Shown here: positions 43,952 to 53,035 of the stretch, in pieces
Position numbering within the stretch: the first letter of the stretch is position 1
Layout of the letters: each line of letters begins with the position of its first letter
Assembly: GCF_024448715.1 (NCBI RefSeq)
Contig: NZ_JAMOHZ010000006.1
Coordinates: 62,001-126,000, forward strand
DNA length: 64,000 nt
Reading direction: 5' to 3'
DNA from: Stutzerimonas stutzeri
Lineage (GTDB): Bacteria > Pseudomonadota > Gammaproteobacteria > Pseudomonadales > Pseudomonadaceae
Translations under genes and position numbers: made by a program
Notes under the pieces: model-generated
Seen by the model: only the letters and a program-made list of their open reading frames with translations
Databases searched by the model: none
Told to the model about the DNA's origin: nothing

Positions 43952-44186
43952 TCTCGATGTCCCTCTCAAGGGGCAGGGCTGCCCGTGCCTTTTGTCGCTC
44001 CGGTGCGTTCCGATCGCGCCTCTGCCAGACCGCTTGCGACAGTGTTTTCGTCGGCGAGTTCCCTTCGGCGCCCCGGCCTTGCCGCAGGCCTCTGTTGCCA
44101 ACTGGTTAAAGTGTAGATCTACGCAAGCGGGCCGGATGCGTCGAATACGGCATAATATTCGGCCTCAATTCGCAGCGGAGTCTTCC

Positions 44187-44639
44187 ATGAAAATCGCCAT
44201 CCTCTCCGGTACGGTCTACGGCACAGCCGAAGACGTCGCCCGCCATGCCGCCAGCATGTTGAAAGCGGCGGGCTTCGATACCTGGCATGACCCGCGCGCG
44301 CAGCTTCCACAGATCATCGAATTCGCTCCGCAGGCGCTGTTGGTGGTAACCGCAACGACCGGCATGGGCGAGTTGCCGGACAACTTCATCCCGCTTTATT
44401 CAGCCATTCGCGAACAATTTCCGGCCTGGCAGGGCTTGCCGGGCGGTGTCATCGCGCTGGGCGATGCCAGCTACGGCGATACGTTCTGTGGCGCTGGCGA
44501 ACAGGTCAGAGAGCTGTATGCCGAACTCGGTGTGCGCGAGGTGCAAGAGATGCTGCGCCTGGATGCCAGCGAAACGGTCACGCCCGAAAGCGACGCCGAG
44601 CCTTGGCTGGAACGCTTCGCTGCAGCCCTGCGTGGCTGA
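44187..44639 (+). CDS. Flavodoxin (MioC-like)
   Basis: A 150-residue flavodoxin: FMN phosphate loop LSGTVYGTAEDVARHAA, the 60s loop TATTGMGELPDNF and the 90s loop ALGDASYGDTFCGAG. Flavodoxins carry one electron in place of ferredoxin. It resembles PA3435-type proteins and E. coli MioC. It starts 235 nt from the PilZ-like gene, divergently, and 105 nt before the aldolase gene. Confidence 0.88.
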   Translation: MKIAILSGTVYGTAEDVARHAASMLKAAGFDTWHDPRAQLPQIIEFAPQALLVVTATTGMGELPDNFIPLYSAIREQFPAWQGLPGGVIALGDASYGDTFCGAGEQVRELYAELGVREVQEMLRLDASETVTPESDAEPWLERFAAALRG

Positions 44640-44743
44640 GCAAATGTCTTCTGCGGTCATCAAGCTGGCTGGAAAGGCGACTTCCGGCCCGTTTCACGCT
44701 CGCTAGACTCAAGGCACCGGAAAACAACAAGAAGAGGTGCCGC

Positions 44744-45520
44744 GTGACCGCTCTGCATTCGATTCACTCGCTCAAGAACCAAGTCAGCGCCGCCGAATGG
44801 CAGACGCGCGTGGATCTGGCCGCCTGCTATCGGCTGGTCGCGCTGCATGGCTGGGACGATCTGATCTTTACTCACCTCTCGGCGAAGATTTCCGACGCGG
44901 ACGAGTTTCTGATCAACCCTTACGGGCTGATGTTTCACGAGATCACGGCGTCCAGCCTGGTGAAGATCGATCTGGCCGGCAACAAGCTGATGGATTCACC
45001 CTACGACATCAACCCGGCCGGCTACACCATCCACAGCGCCGTGCATGAGGTCCGCCACGACGTGGCCTGCGTGATGCACACCCATACCGCGGCAGGCGTG
45101 GCGGTGTCGGCACAGAAGCAGGGGCTGTTGCCGATCAGCCAGCAATCGCTATTCGTACTCTCCAGCCTTTCCACCCACGGCTATGAGGGCGTGGCGCTCG
45201 ATCATGAAGAAAAGGCCCGGTTGCAGGCCGATCTCGGCGAAACCGGCTTCATGCTGCTGCACAATCACGGCCTGATGACCTGCGGTGCGAGCATTGCCGA
45301 TACCTTCCTGATGATGTTCATCTTCCAGCGCGCCTGTGAGGTGCAAGTGATGGCGCAGACCGGGGGTGCCGAGCTGATCCCGATTCCCGAACAGATTCTC
45401 GCCGGAGCCAAAGCCATGGCGGCAGGCGTCACGCGCAGCAAAGGTGGGATGGGTGGTGCGCTGGCCTGGCCCGCGCTGCTGCGCAAACTGGATCAGCAAT
45501 GCCCCGGTTACGACGCCTGA
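44744..45520 (+). CDS. Class II aldolase/adducin family protein
   Basis: A 258-residue protein with the class II aldolase fold: metal-binding HTHTAAGVAV and HNHGLMTCG histidines, SAKISDADEFLINPYGLMF and a glutamate-rich middle. These enzymes cleave or epimerise sugar phosphates or act on related hydroxy acids; the length and motifs match the non-sugar, adducin-like branch of PA3430. The start is a GTG with GAGG and a 6-nt spacer. It overlaps the convergent acpH gene by 13 nt. Confidence 0.82.
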   Translation: MTALHSIHSLKNQVSAAEWQTRVDLAACYRLVALHGWDDLIFTHLSAKISDADEFLINPYGLMFHEITASSLVKIDLAGNKLMDSPYDINPAGYTIHSAVHEVRHDVACVMHTHTAAGVAVSAQKQGLLPISQQSLFVLSSLSTHGYEGVALDHEEKARLQADLGETGFMLLHNHGLMTCGASIADTFLMMFIFQRACEVQVMAQTGGAELIPIPEQILAGAKAMAAGVTRSKGGMGGALAWPALLRKLDQQCPGYDA

Positions 45521-46110
45521 TGGCGGTCCGCCAGGCCAGTGCTGCTGCGCTGGGCGAAAGCCTGTAGTTGTGGGTAGAACTCGCGAAAGTCCTGCTGGAG
45601 CGGCACGTACAGCCGCTCCAGCTCAGCCACCCCGCCGGCCAGCCCTTCCGGGCGTGACAGCCGGCGACTCATGCCTGCGACTACCTGCTCCATGACCGCA
45701 AAAGCCCGGTAGCTGCCGAGCCAGTCCTGGGCCGCCATGCGTGGCGCGATCAAGGCCAGCTTGTCGGGTAGCGCAGCTTCGTCACGCAACACTTGATATA
45801 CCCGCTCGGTGAACTGCTGCAGCGGCTCTTCAGCATAGTCGTGCCAGTGCGCGGCCAGGCAGTGGTCAAAAAACAAGTCGATCAATATCCCGGCGTAGCG
45901 CCGCCGCTCGCTGGGAAAACGCTGCTTGGCTTGCAGCACCAGTGGATGGCTATCGGTATAGGCGTCGATCTGCCGGTGCAGACGAATGCCGGCCTCGATG
46001 TCGGCGGGCCAGCGACCCTGTAAGGGGCCTTTGACAAAGTCGCCGTAGAGGCTGCCGAGCAGCTCGCCGGGCCGCGGGCCGCCGAGATGGAGATGTGCGA
46101 GATAATTCAT
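45508..46110 (-). CDS. acpH: Acyl carrier protein phosphodiesterase
   Basis: A 200-residue DUF479/AcpH protein: MNYLAHLHLGGPRPGELLGS, YGDFVKGPL, DSHPLVLQAKQRFPSERRRYAGILIDLFFDHCL in short stretches, with the HD-like metal site DHCLAAHW. It hydrolyses the phosphopantetheine arm from acyl carrier protein. Sequence length is typical. Its 3' end overlaps that of the aldolase gene. Confidence 0.88.
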   Translation of the reverse strand: MNYLAHLHLGGPRPGELLGSLYGDFVKGPLQGRWPADIEAGIRLHRQIDAYTDSHPLVLQAKQRFPSERRRYAGILIDLFFDHCLAAHWHDYAEEPLQQFTERVYQVLRDEAALPDKLALIAPRMAAQDWLGSYRAFAVMEQVVAGMSRRLSRPEGLAGGVAELERLYVPLQQDFREFYPQLQAFAQRSSTGLADRHQAS

Positions 46111-46149
46111 TTGGTCAGTCTAGCAGTGCTTCCTTGCGTTCAGCTTGCA

Positions 46150-46920
46150 TCAAGCCGCCGCGCACGCTGGCGCTGCGCTGCCATATATCGCTTCGGCAAT
46201 AGCGCTGTGGCAAAGGCGGGCGAGTCGGTTGCGCTCCATGCCTCGGCTTTCGATTGGCTGCAATAGCTGAATCTCTACCACAGCGACATCCGTTGCCAAC
46301 AATCTGAACAGGTGCGAAAGCAGATCGTCGTCGCCAATGAACGGTGCGATGGGATCGGCCTGGCCGTCACGCAGATAGCGGATCGCTACGGGCTGGATCG
46401 GCGTGCCTGTTTCGATTGCGCAAGCCAGCAACCTCGAGTGGAACGTGCGTAAAGCGGCGCCGTTCGTCGTGGTGCCTTCTGGAAAGATCAGCAGGTCGCG
46501 GCCCTGCTGCAGCTCTGCGACCAATTGCTGAGTCAGCGCGCCGCTGTCGCCGCTGCCACGCCGGATGAATTGCGTCCCCGCTTCGGCGGCGAGCCAGCCG
46601 AGCAGGGGCCATTTCCGCACTTCGGATTTCGCCAGAAAGCTCATCGGCCGCAGCATCCCGAGCAGCGGGATATCAGTCCAGGACAGGTGATTGGCGAGCC
46701 ACAGCATTGGCTGATCGGGACGGTTGCCGGTCAGTCGAACCTCGTACGGCAGGGCGGCCGCCAGCCGCGCGAGGAACCAGCGGCATAGCCGCTGGCGAGA
46801 TGCAGGTGACGGTCTGAGTCGGAGTAGCGCCTGCAGTTTCAGCGCGCTCGCAAATAGCAGACCGACAGCAATCACCGCACCCAGTCGGATGATCCTCAGA
46901 TAAAACCGCAGCCTTTTCAT
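46150..46920 (-). CDS. olsA: Lyso-ornithine lipid O-acyltransferase
   Basis: A 256-residue PlsC-type acyltransferase: hydrophobic N-terminus, LANHLSWTDIPLL (NHxxxxD), FPEGTTTNG (EGTT) and a conserved IPL/FLAKSEVRKWP segment. With the OlsB gene directly upstream (ATGA overlap at 46920), this is the second step of ornithine lipid synthesis, O-acylating lyso-ornithine lipid. Ornithine lipids replace phospholipids under phosphate limitation; a PhoB box was not sought in detail. Confidence 0.85.
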   Translation of the reverse strand: MKRLRFYLRIIRLGAVIAVGLLFASALKLQALLRLRPSPASRQRLCRWFLARLAAALPYEVRLTGNRPDQPMLWLANHLSWTDIPLLGMLRPMSFLAKSEVRKWPLLGWLAAEAGTQFIRRGSGDSGALTQQLVAELQQGRDLLIFPEGTTTNGAALRTFHSRLLACAIETGTPIQPVAIRYLRDGQADPIAPFIGDDDLLSHLFRLLATDVAVVEIQLLQPIESRGMERNRLARLCHSAIAEAIYGSAAPACAAA

Positions 46921-47666
46921 CAAACCGCTGCCTTGAAGTGCCTTGCGTAACGCGGGCACAGATCGTCTCGCTTGAGCAGAATGAACACGTCGGCCACCTG
47001 AAAATCCGGGTCCCAGCAGGGCTCGCCGCAGACCTTCGCCCCAAGGCGCATGTAGGCTTTGAGCAACGCCGGCATTTCTGCGATGACGTTGTCTGGCAGC
47101 TCCAGCAATGGCAGCGGATTCTTCGGGCTGGCATGCAGTAATTCGGTGCACAAATAGCGCTCGCGCAGCCGTTGCATGATCGCTTGCGCCTGGATGCCGC
47201 CATCGCGCATGGATATGCTCGCGCAGCCCATCAGATAGCGATAAGCGCCTTGATTCAGCGCCTCGGCCAGCTCCCCCCAGAGCACGGCAATGGTCGCCCC
47301 GTTGCGGTAGGCCGGGTGGACGCAGGTACGACCGATTTCCAGGATTGGCGCGTCCAGCTCCGTCAGGCCTTGCAGGTTGAACTCGTTTTCGCTGTAGAAG
47401 CGTCCCAAACGATTTGCCGTCAGGTTGTCGAGCAAGCGCGTAGTGGCGACCAGCTCCCCGCTGTCGAGATCACGCACCCCTATATGGCTGCAGTGAGCGT
47501 CAAAGTCATCGCGGTCCAGTCCGGCTTCGGCGCCTTGCAGGTGAGCGCCGAATTCGCTGCTGAACACCCGGTACCGCAAGCTCTGGGCTTCGTGAAGCGC
47601 AACTGGTCCGTGCAGGCGCTCTGCCTGCAGGCGCCGCATAGTGCGAGGGAAAGCGATGGTGGTCAT
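46920..47666 (-). CDS. olsB: Ornithine-acyl-ACP N-acyltransferase
   Basis: A 248-residue GNAT-fold hemolysin-like acyltransferase: [57 protein letters not shown] and the C-terminal conserved block. OlsB N-acylates ornithine with 3-hydroxyacyl-ACP, the first step of ornithine lipid synthesis. AGGAG with a 7-nt spacer supports the start MTTIAFPR. It shares a four-base overlap with olsA. Confidence 0.85.
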   Translation of the reverse strand: MTTIAFPRTMRRLQAERLHGPVALHEAQSLRYRVFSSEFGAHLQGAEAGLDRDDFDAHCSHIGVRDLDSGELVATTRLLDNLTANRLGRFYSENEFNLQGLTELDAPILEIGRTCVHPAYRNGATIAVLWGELAEALNQGAYRYLMGCASISMRDGGIQAQAIMQRLRERYLCTELLHASPKNPLPLLELPDNVIAEMPALLKAYMRLGAKVCGEPCWDPDFQVADVFILLKRDDLCPRYARHFKAAV

Positions 47667-47858
47667 GCTCTGTCTCCTGGTCAGCCTTGGCAGTGGCAAT
47701 GCATTCGGAGCGCGTGATTGTTATGGTTGGCGTTCCGTCAATCAGTGATGCCGGCTCAGGCTAGGCAGAGGCGGTGTCACCACTGTTACGGATCGGTGAT
47801 GCTTGGATGACGGCTGATGCTTTCACCGTAACCGTTCAAATTTGCAGGAGATTGGTCG

Positions 47859-48767
47859 ATGCCCTGGCAGGAGCTGCTTGGTCCGCTGCAACGCTTACCC
47901 CAGCCAACTGCGCTGGACGGCTGGTTCGCCGAGTTACAGTCGCGTGGCACGGACGGCACTGTTGAGCTGGCGATACTTGGCGGGCGCCTCGCAGCGACAC
48001 CCGGGCTGGCTTTTCTCGCTGGCTACCAGGCCGCGCTGCGCCGGCTCTGGCCCGCTGCGCCCGGTGGCCTCGGCGCGCTGTGCGCTACCGAGAACCGCAA
48101 GCTGCGTCCGGCCGATATGCAGACCCGCCTGGACGAGCTGACATTGACTGGCAACAAGGATTTCGTCATCGCCGGCTCGGCCGCGGCGTGGCTGTTGGTA
48201 CCGGCTCGCGACGAGGCTCCGGGTGATCGGCCTAGGCTGAGCCTCTGCGTGGTCGGCTGTGACGAGCGTGGCGTGCTCATCGAAGAAGGGCCACGGTTGC
48301 CGCTGGTACCGGATATTCCACACGGTCGTCTGCGCCTGGAGCGTGCACCTTGTCAACGCCTGGCTGGCGATGGCTGGGATGACTACGTTAAACCTTTCCG
48401 CACCTTCGAGGATTTGCACGTGTTGGTGGCGCTTGTCAGCTGGCTCCACGGCATCGGCCTGGAATGCGGTTGGCCGCAACGGCTGCAACTTCTGTTGTTG
48501 GGCATCCTGGCCGGTGCGGCTGAAGTGTCCCGGATGCCGCCAATGGAACCTTCCACGCACCTGTTGCTGGCTTCGCTCAATGCACAGTTCGAGGCCACGG
48601 CAACAGAGCTGGATGCTGCGCTGATGAGCGGGCCGGAACAATGGAGGCGCTTGTGGCAGCGTGACCGCGGCATATTGCAGCTGGCAAGCAGCGCGCAGGC
48701 CAAGCGGCTAGTCCATGCTGCCGCCGTCTTTGCTCTGACACCTGAAGGAGGAGCGCGCTCTGCTTGA
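47859..48767 (+). CDS. Degenerate acyl-CoA dehydrogenase-like protein
   Basis: A 302-residue protein. The segment LTGNKDFVIAGSAAAWLLVPARDE matches the middle-domain signature of acyl-CoA dehydrogenases (the LTGxKxF-[IV] flavin-proximal strand), and the C-terminal half is helical (DDYVKPFRTFEDLHVLVALV). The N-terminal helical domain is short and no clear catalytic glutamate can be assigned, so this may be a non-catalytic or novel relative. AGGAG with 8-nt spacing supports the start. It is divergent from the ornithine lipid operon. Confidence 0.6.
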   Translation: MPWQELLGPLQRLPQPTALDGWFAELQSRGTDGTVELAILGGRLAATPGLAFLAGYQAALRRLWPAAPGGLGALCATENRKLRPADMQTRLDELTLTGNKDFVIAGSAAAWLLVPARDEAPGDRPRLSLCVVGCDERGVLIEEGPRLPLVPDIPHGRLRLERAPCQRLAGDGWDDYVKPFRTFEDLHVLVALVSWLHGIGLECGWPQRLQLLLLGILAGAAEVSRMPPMEPSTHLLLASLNAQFEATATELDAALMSGPEQWRRLWQRDRGILQLASSAQAKRLVHAAAVFALTPEGGARSA

Positions 48768-48916
48768 GCGCAACGCAAAGGCGATCGACATGGGAACTCT
48801 GAGTCGCCGTACGGACCTATAACAAGCGTGTCGCAACGACACTGGCCGGTTCCTCTGCATTTGGTGACTTCCGCTGCCGGCGACACCCCTGAGTATTCAC
48901 ACGGACAAGGAATCCA

Positions 48917-48985
48917 ATGTCTATCAGCTGTATCGATATCCTCGTGCAGAGCGCCGCTTCGCCCACTTGGAGGCGTCTATGGTGA
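48917..48985 (+). CDS. Possible 22-residue leader peptide
   Basis: ATG at 48917 preceded by AAGGA (5-nt spacer) starts MSISCIDILVQSAASPTWRR and ends at a TGA that overlaps the ATGGTGATG start of the phospholipase D-like gene. Its position fits a translationally coupled leader peptide. It is too short to be certain. Confidence 0.3.
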   Translation: MSISCIDILVQSAASPTWRRLW

Positions 48986-50145
48986 TGCTCGCCGGGGAGG
49001 TATTTCCCTGGCGAGACGGCAACCGCTTCCGGTTGCTGATCGACGGCCCTCAGTTTTTTCCGCACATTCTGCAGAGCATTGATGCGGCCGAGCGGCGGGT
49101 GGACGTCGAGCTCTATCTGGTGGAAGACGGTCTATGCGCCGATCGCCTGATCGATGCGCTGGTGGCTGCAGCTGGGCGTGGTGTGCGGGTGCGCTGTCTG
49201 TTCGATGGTTTCGGTTGCCTGAAGCTGGGGCAGAAGGCACGTCAACGATTGTCCGATGCGGGTGCTGATCTGCGTCAGTACAACCCGTTGAAGCTGCGGC
49301 TGAAGTTTCGCAATCTCCACCGCGACCACCGCAAGCTGATTCTGATCGACGACGCCTGCTGCTTCGTTGGCGGAGCGGGGGCGACCGACGAGTTCTGGAA
49401 TCCTGATAAGCCGCAAGAGCATTGGCACGAGGCGATGGTGGAAATTACCGGCCCGTTGATGGAGGACTGGCGGCGCCTGTTCGACGCGCAATGGGCGTTG
49501 TGCTTGAAACGCCGCATTTGGCAGCTGCCATTACCGCAACGGCTGCCGAAGATCCCGGCCAACCCTCAGGCGGGAGAAGGGATGGGGCGGGTCGCTTATT
49601 CAGCGGCGCGTCAGCATCGTGACATTCTCCACAGCCTGTTGCGAAACCTGCAGCGAGCGGAGCGTCGGATTTGGCTGGCGACACCTTACTTTCTGCCCAC
49701 TGGCCGCGTTCGGCGTGAGCTGATGCGCGCGGCGAGACGCGGTGTTGACGTGCAATTGTTGCTGACCAGCCGAAATACCGACCACCCATCAATTCGTTAC
49801 GCGGGGCAACGTTACTACCCGCGATTGCTGCGTGCTGGCGTGCGAATTCACGAATATCAGCCACACTTCGTTCACCTGAAAATGGTGCTGGTCGATGACT
49901 GGGTAAGCGTCGGCTCGTGCAATTTCGATCATTGGAATCTGCGCTGGAACCTGGAAGCCAATCTCGAGGCGATCGACACGCAGTTCAGTGCCTCGGTGGC
50001 AGAGAGCTTCGAGCATGATTTTTCCCGTAGTCTCGAAATCGATCTGCAGCAATGGCACTCGCGTCCGCTCCGCCAGCGCATCTATCAGCGCATGTGGGGG
50101 CTGCTCGATCGGCTGACGATCAATATTTTCAACCGAAGCGGTTGA
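48979..50145 (+). CDS. Cardiolipin synthase-like phospholipase D family protein
   Basis: A 388-residue protein with two HKD motifs, HRDHRKLILIDD (about residue 115) and HLKMVLVDD (about residue 300), each followed by the GGxx-type or SCNFD segment. The length and layout resemble ClsB: it would join phosphatidylglycerol and another glycerol-containing lipid to make cardiolipin. The start at 48979 has GGAGG 5 nt upstream. A small ORF overlaps it from the left. Confidence 0.85.
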   Translation: MVMLAGEVFPWRDGNRFRLLIDGPQFFPHILQSIDAAERRVDVELYLVEDGLCADRLIDALVAAAGRGVRVRCLFDGFGCLKLGQKARQRLSDAGADLRQYNPLKLRLKFRNLHRDHRKLILIDDACCFVGGAGATDEFWNPDKPQEHWHEAMVEITGPLMEDWRRLFDAQWALCLKRRIWQLPLPQRLPKIPANPQAGEGMGRVAYSAARQHRDILHSLLRNLQRAERRIWLATPYFLPTGRVRRELMRAARRGVDVQLLLTSRNTDHPSIRYAGQRYYPRLLRAGVRIHEYQPHFVHLKMVLVDDWVSVGSCNFDHWNLRWNLEANLEAIDTQFSASVAESFEHDFSRSLEIDLQQWHSRPLRQRIYQRMWGLLDRLTINIFNRSG

Positions 50146-50198
50146 TCGGCTCTCGCTGAGCTAGCCGCAAATGAATCACCTGACTGGAGAACGTTTCG

Positions 50199-50780
50199 AT
50201 GGCTGCGAAGAAGATTCTGATGCTGGTTGGCGACTACGTCGAAGATTACGAAACCATGGTGCCCTTTCAGGCGCTGCAGATGGTTGGTCACGCGGTGCAT
50301 GCCGTCTGCCCAGGTAAGAAAGCAGGCGATACGGTGCGTACCGCGATACATGATTTCGAGGGCGATCAGACCTATAGCGAGAAGCCTGGGCACAACTTTG
50401 CGCTGAACTTCGATTTCGACGCCGTGCGCGCCGAAAGCTATGACGCGCTAGTGGTGCCTGGTGGACGTTCGCCGGAATATTTGCGGCTGAACGACAAGGT
50501 GCTGAGTCTGGTGCGCGCCTTCAACGAAGCGCAGAAGCCCATCGCGGCCGTCTGCCATGGAGCGCAGCTGCTTGCCGCTGCCGATGTGCTCAAAGGGCGC
50601 GCCTGCAGCGCTTATCCGGCCTGCGCACCGGAGGTGAAGCTGGCGGGCGGCGAGTTCGTCGACATCCCGGTCGATCAGGCGCATACCCAGGGCAACCTGG
50701 TCACCGCCCCGGCGTGGCCGGCGCATTCCGCCTGGCTGGCGGTATTTCTGGAGCTGCTCGGTACGCGTATCACGCTGTAA
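50199..50780 (+). CDS. DJ-1/PfpI family protein
   Basis: A 193-residue protein of the DJ-1/ThiJ/PfpI superfamily: N-terminal [15 protein letters not shown], nucleophile cysteine in [13 protein letters not shown], and a [10 protein letters not shown] segment. Members act as glyoxalase III, chaperones or peptidases; the sequence length and acidic DYVEDYET loop are of the PfpI/YhbO stress type. GGAG precedes the ATG. Confidence 0.85.
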   Translation: MAAKKILMLVGDYVEDYETMVPFQALQMVGHAVHAVCPGKKAGDTVRTAIHDFEGDQTYSEKPGHNFALNFDFDAVRAESYDALVVPGGRSPEYLRLNDKVLSLVRAFNEAQKPIAAVCHGAQLLAAADVLKGRACSAYPACAPEVKLAGGEFVDIPVDQAHTQGNLVTAPAWPAHSAWLAVFLELLGTRITL

Positions 50781-50865
50781 TATGCGGGCTGGACGAAGGC
50801 CTGGCACTCGCTGGGCCTTTTGTTATCTGCCGTCTTGGGCGGTGTTTCGGATTCAGAGGTCCGCT

Positions 50866-51096
50866 GTGCGAGAACCCACCAAAGACCCGCTCCATGGAAT
50901 GACGCTCGAAGCCATACTTGTCGAGCTGCAGGCGCAGTACGGCTGGGACGGGCTGGCGCAGCGGGTCGATATTCGCTGCTTCAGGAGCGATCCCAGCATC
51001 AAGTCGAGCCTGACGTTTCTGCGCAAGACGCCTTGGGCACGGTCGAAAGTCGAGGCGCTGTTCGTTCAGTTGCGCCGTTCGACACGTCGAGAGTGA
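50866..51096 (+). CDS. VF530 family DNA-binding protein
   Basis: A 76-residue protein: the VF530/DUF2132 signature [31 protein letters not shown] and [18 protein letters not shown] is intact. The start is a GTG (50866) with AGAGG 6 nt upstream, which keeps the conserved [10 protein letters not shown]. The family is named for a Vibrio fischeri protein of known structure and probable DNA-binding role. Confidence 0.85.
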   Translation: MREPTKDPLHGMTLEAILVELQAQYGWDGLAQRVDIRCFRSDPSIKSSLTFLRKTPWARSKVEALFVQLRRSTRRE

Positions 51097-51101
51097 GCCG
51101 C

Positions 51102-51135
51102 AAAAAAAAAAGCCCGGATAATGCCGGGCTTTTTT
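51102..51135. terminator. Bidirectional terminator between VF530 and fumarase genes
   Basis: A short AGCCCGG/CCGGGCT stem (51111-51130) is flanked by a run of nine A on the left and six T on the right, so it can terminate transcripts from both convergent genes. Confidence 0.9.
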
Positions 51136-51147
51136 GCTGTGCGTCGG

Positions 51148-52671
51148 TTACTGCACTTCTACCGCGAGGTTCTCTGCAATTTTCTTCTGCCAGATCGCCG
51201 GACCGGTGATGTGTACCGACTCGCCGTTGGTATCCACCGCGACGGTGACCGGCATGTCCTTCACTTCGAACTCGTAGATCGCTTCCATGCCCAGTTCGGC
51301 AAAGGCCAGCACCTTGGACTTCTTGATCGCCTGGGCGACTAGATAGGCGGCGCCGCCAACGGCCATCAGATACACGGCCTTGTTGTCCTTGATCGCGTCA
51401 ATGGCGATCGGGCCGCGCTCGGACTTGCCGATCATGCCCAGTAGGCCAGTGCTTTCGAGGATCTGGCGGGTGAACTTGTCCATGCGGGTGGCGGTGGTCG
51501 GACCGGCCGGGCCTACCACTTCGTCACCGACCGGATCGACCGGGCCGACGTAATAGATGAAGCGACCTTTCAGGTCCACCGGCAGCTCTTCGCCCTTGTT
51601 CAGCATGTCGACCATGCGCTTGTGCGCGGCGTCGCGGCCGGTGAGCATCTTGCCGTTGAGCAGCACGGTTTCACCCGGCTTCCAGCTCTGCACTTCTTCC
51701 GGAGTGATGGTGTCGAGATTGACGCGGCGTGCGCTCGGGCCGGCTTCCCAGACGATCTCCGGGTAGGCGTCCAGTGGCGGCGGAGTGAGTTCGGCAGGGC
51801 CGGAACCGTCCAACACGAAATGCGCGTGACGGGTGGCGGCGCAGTTGGGGATCATGCACACCGGCAGCGAAGCGGCGTGGGTCGGATAGTCCATGATCTT
51901 GACGTCGAGCACGGTGGTCAGACCGCCCAGGCCTTGAGCGCCGATGCCCAGCTGGTTGACCTTCTCGAACAACTCCAGACGCATCTCCTCGATGCGGCTC
52001 TGCGGGCCGCGGGCCTTGAGCTCATGAATGTCGATGGATTCCATCAACACTTCCTTGGCCATTACCGCGGCTTTTTCGGCGGTGCCGCCGATGCCGATGC
52101 CGAGCATGCCCGGCGGGCACCAGCCGGCGCCCATGGTCGGCACGGTCTTCAATACCCAATCGACGATGGAGTCGGACGGGTTAAGCATGGCCATCTTCGA
52201 CTTGTTTTCCGAGCCGCCGCCCTTGGCTGCAACGTCTACTTCCACCTTGTCGCCGGGGACGATGGAATAGTGGATGACGGCTGGGGTGTTGTCTTTGGTG
52301 TTCTTCCGGGAACCAGCCGGGTCGGCGAGGATCGAAGCACGCAGAACGTTTTCCGGCAGGTTATAGGCGCGGCGAACGCCTTCGTTGATCATATCGTCCA
52401 GACCCATGGTGGCGCCGTCCCAGCGCACGTCCATACCCACGCGCACGAATACGGTGACGATGCCGGTATCTTGGCAGATTGGCCGATGGCCGGTGGCACA
52501 CATCCGCGAGTTGATCAGAATCTGCGCCATGGAATCGCGCGCTGCAGGCGATTCTTCGCGCAGGTACGCCTCGTGCATCGCCTGGATGAAGTCGACGGGG
52601 TGGTAATAGGAAATGAACTGCAAAGCGTCGGCAACGCTTTGTATCAGGTCGTCTTGCTTGATCACGGTCAT
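51148..52671 (-). CDS. Fumarate hydratase, class I (iron-sulfur)
   Basis: A 507-residue class I fumarase that hydrates fumarate to malate. The three cysteine ligands of the [4Fe-4S] cluster are placed as expected: Cys66 in RPICQDTG, Cys185 in GAGWCPPGML and Cys277 in VCMIPNCAAT. The C-terminal beta domain is present in the same chain, as in FumA. The enzyme is iron- and oxygen-sensitive. GAGGA precedes the start. Confidence 0.92.
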   Translation of the reverse strand: MTVIKQDDLIQSVADALQFISYYHPVDFIQAMHEAYLREESPAARDSMAQILINSRMCATGHRPICQDTGIVTVFVRVGMDVRWDGATMGLDDMINEGVRRAYNLPENVLRASILADPAGSRKNTKDNTPAVIHYSIVPGDKVEVDVAAKGGGSENKSKMAMLNPSDSIVDWVLKTVPTMGAGWCPPGMLGIGIGGTAEKAAVMAKEVLMESIDIHELKARGPQSRIEEMRLELFEKVNQLGIGAQGLGGLTTVLDVKIMDYPTHAASLPVCMIPNCAATRHAHFVLDGSGPAELTPPPLDAYPEIVWEAGPSARRVNLDTITPEEVQSWKPGETVLLNGKMLTGRDAAHKRMVDMLNKGEELPVDLKGRFIYYVGPVDPVGDEVVGPAGPTTATRMDKFTRQILESTGLLGMIGKSERGPIAIDAIKDNKAVYLMAVGGAAYLVAQAIKKSKVLAFAELGMEAIYEFEVKDMPVTVAVDTNGESVHITGPAIWQKKIAENLAVEVQ

Positions 52672-53035
52672 GCAGCGCGTCCTCTTGGCGGGCGGAGACG
52701 AGGCGCGTCGAGTAAGGCATTCGACGCGCTCAGGTTAGCTCAGGGTAAAAAAGGCGCGGCAGTATAACCCGCCGTGACGCAGGGTACACAGACGGACCAA
52801 AGGTGAAGGGATGCACATCAAAACAGGCATGGCGATGCTATCGGATGTCCGCCGCGCTACGGATCAAGCCGCCGGTGGCGTATTCGTGAACGGCGCACCA
52901 TGAGCCGACTGAATGCGGCAGAACGGTCGCAATTGGGACTGTCGGCGTTTCGTCCTGGCCTTGTCAGTACAGCTTGTAGGCTTTTTCGAATGGCCGGCGT
53001 AGAGTGTGTCGAATTGCCACTATGGGATGGATTCC
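52672..53035. other. Intergenic region between divergent genes
   Basis: A 364-bp region upstream of both the fumarase gene and the diguanylate cyclase gene. TTGTCA at about 52964 is a reasonable -35 hexamer for the rightward gene, but no matching -10 was found. No gene, terminator or repeat is supported. Confidence 0.35.

Noticed and set aside
52960..53000. Sigma70 promoter for the diguanylate cyclase gene
   Set aside because: The TTGTCA hexamer is good, but no acceptable -10 lies at 16-18 nt spacing.
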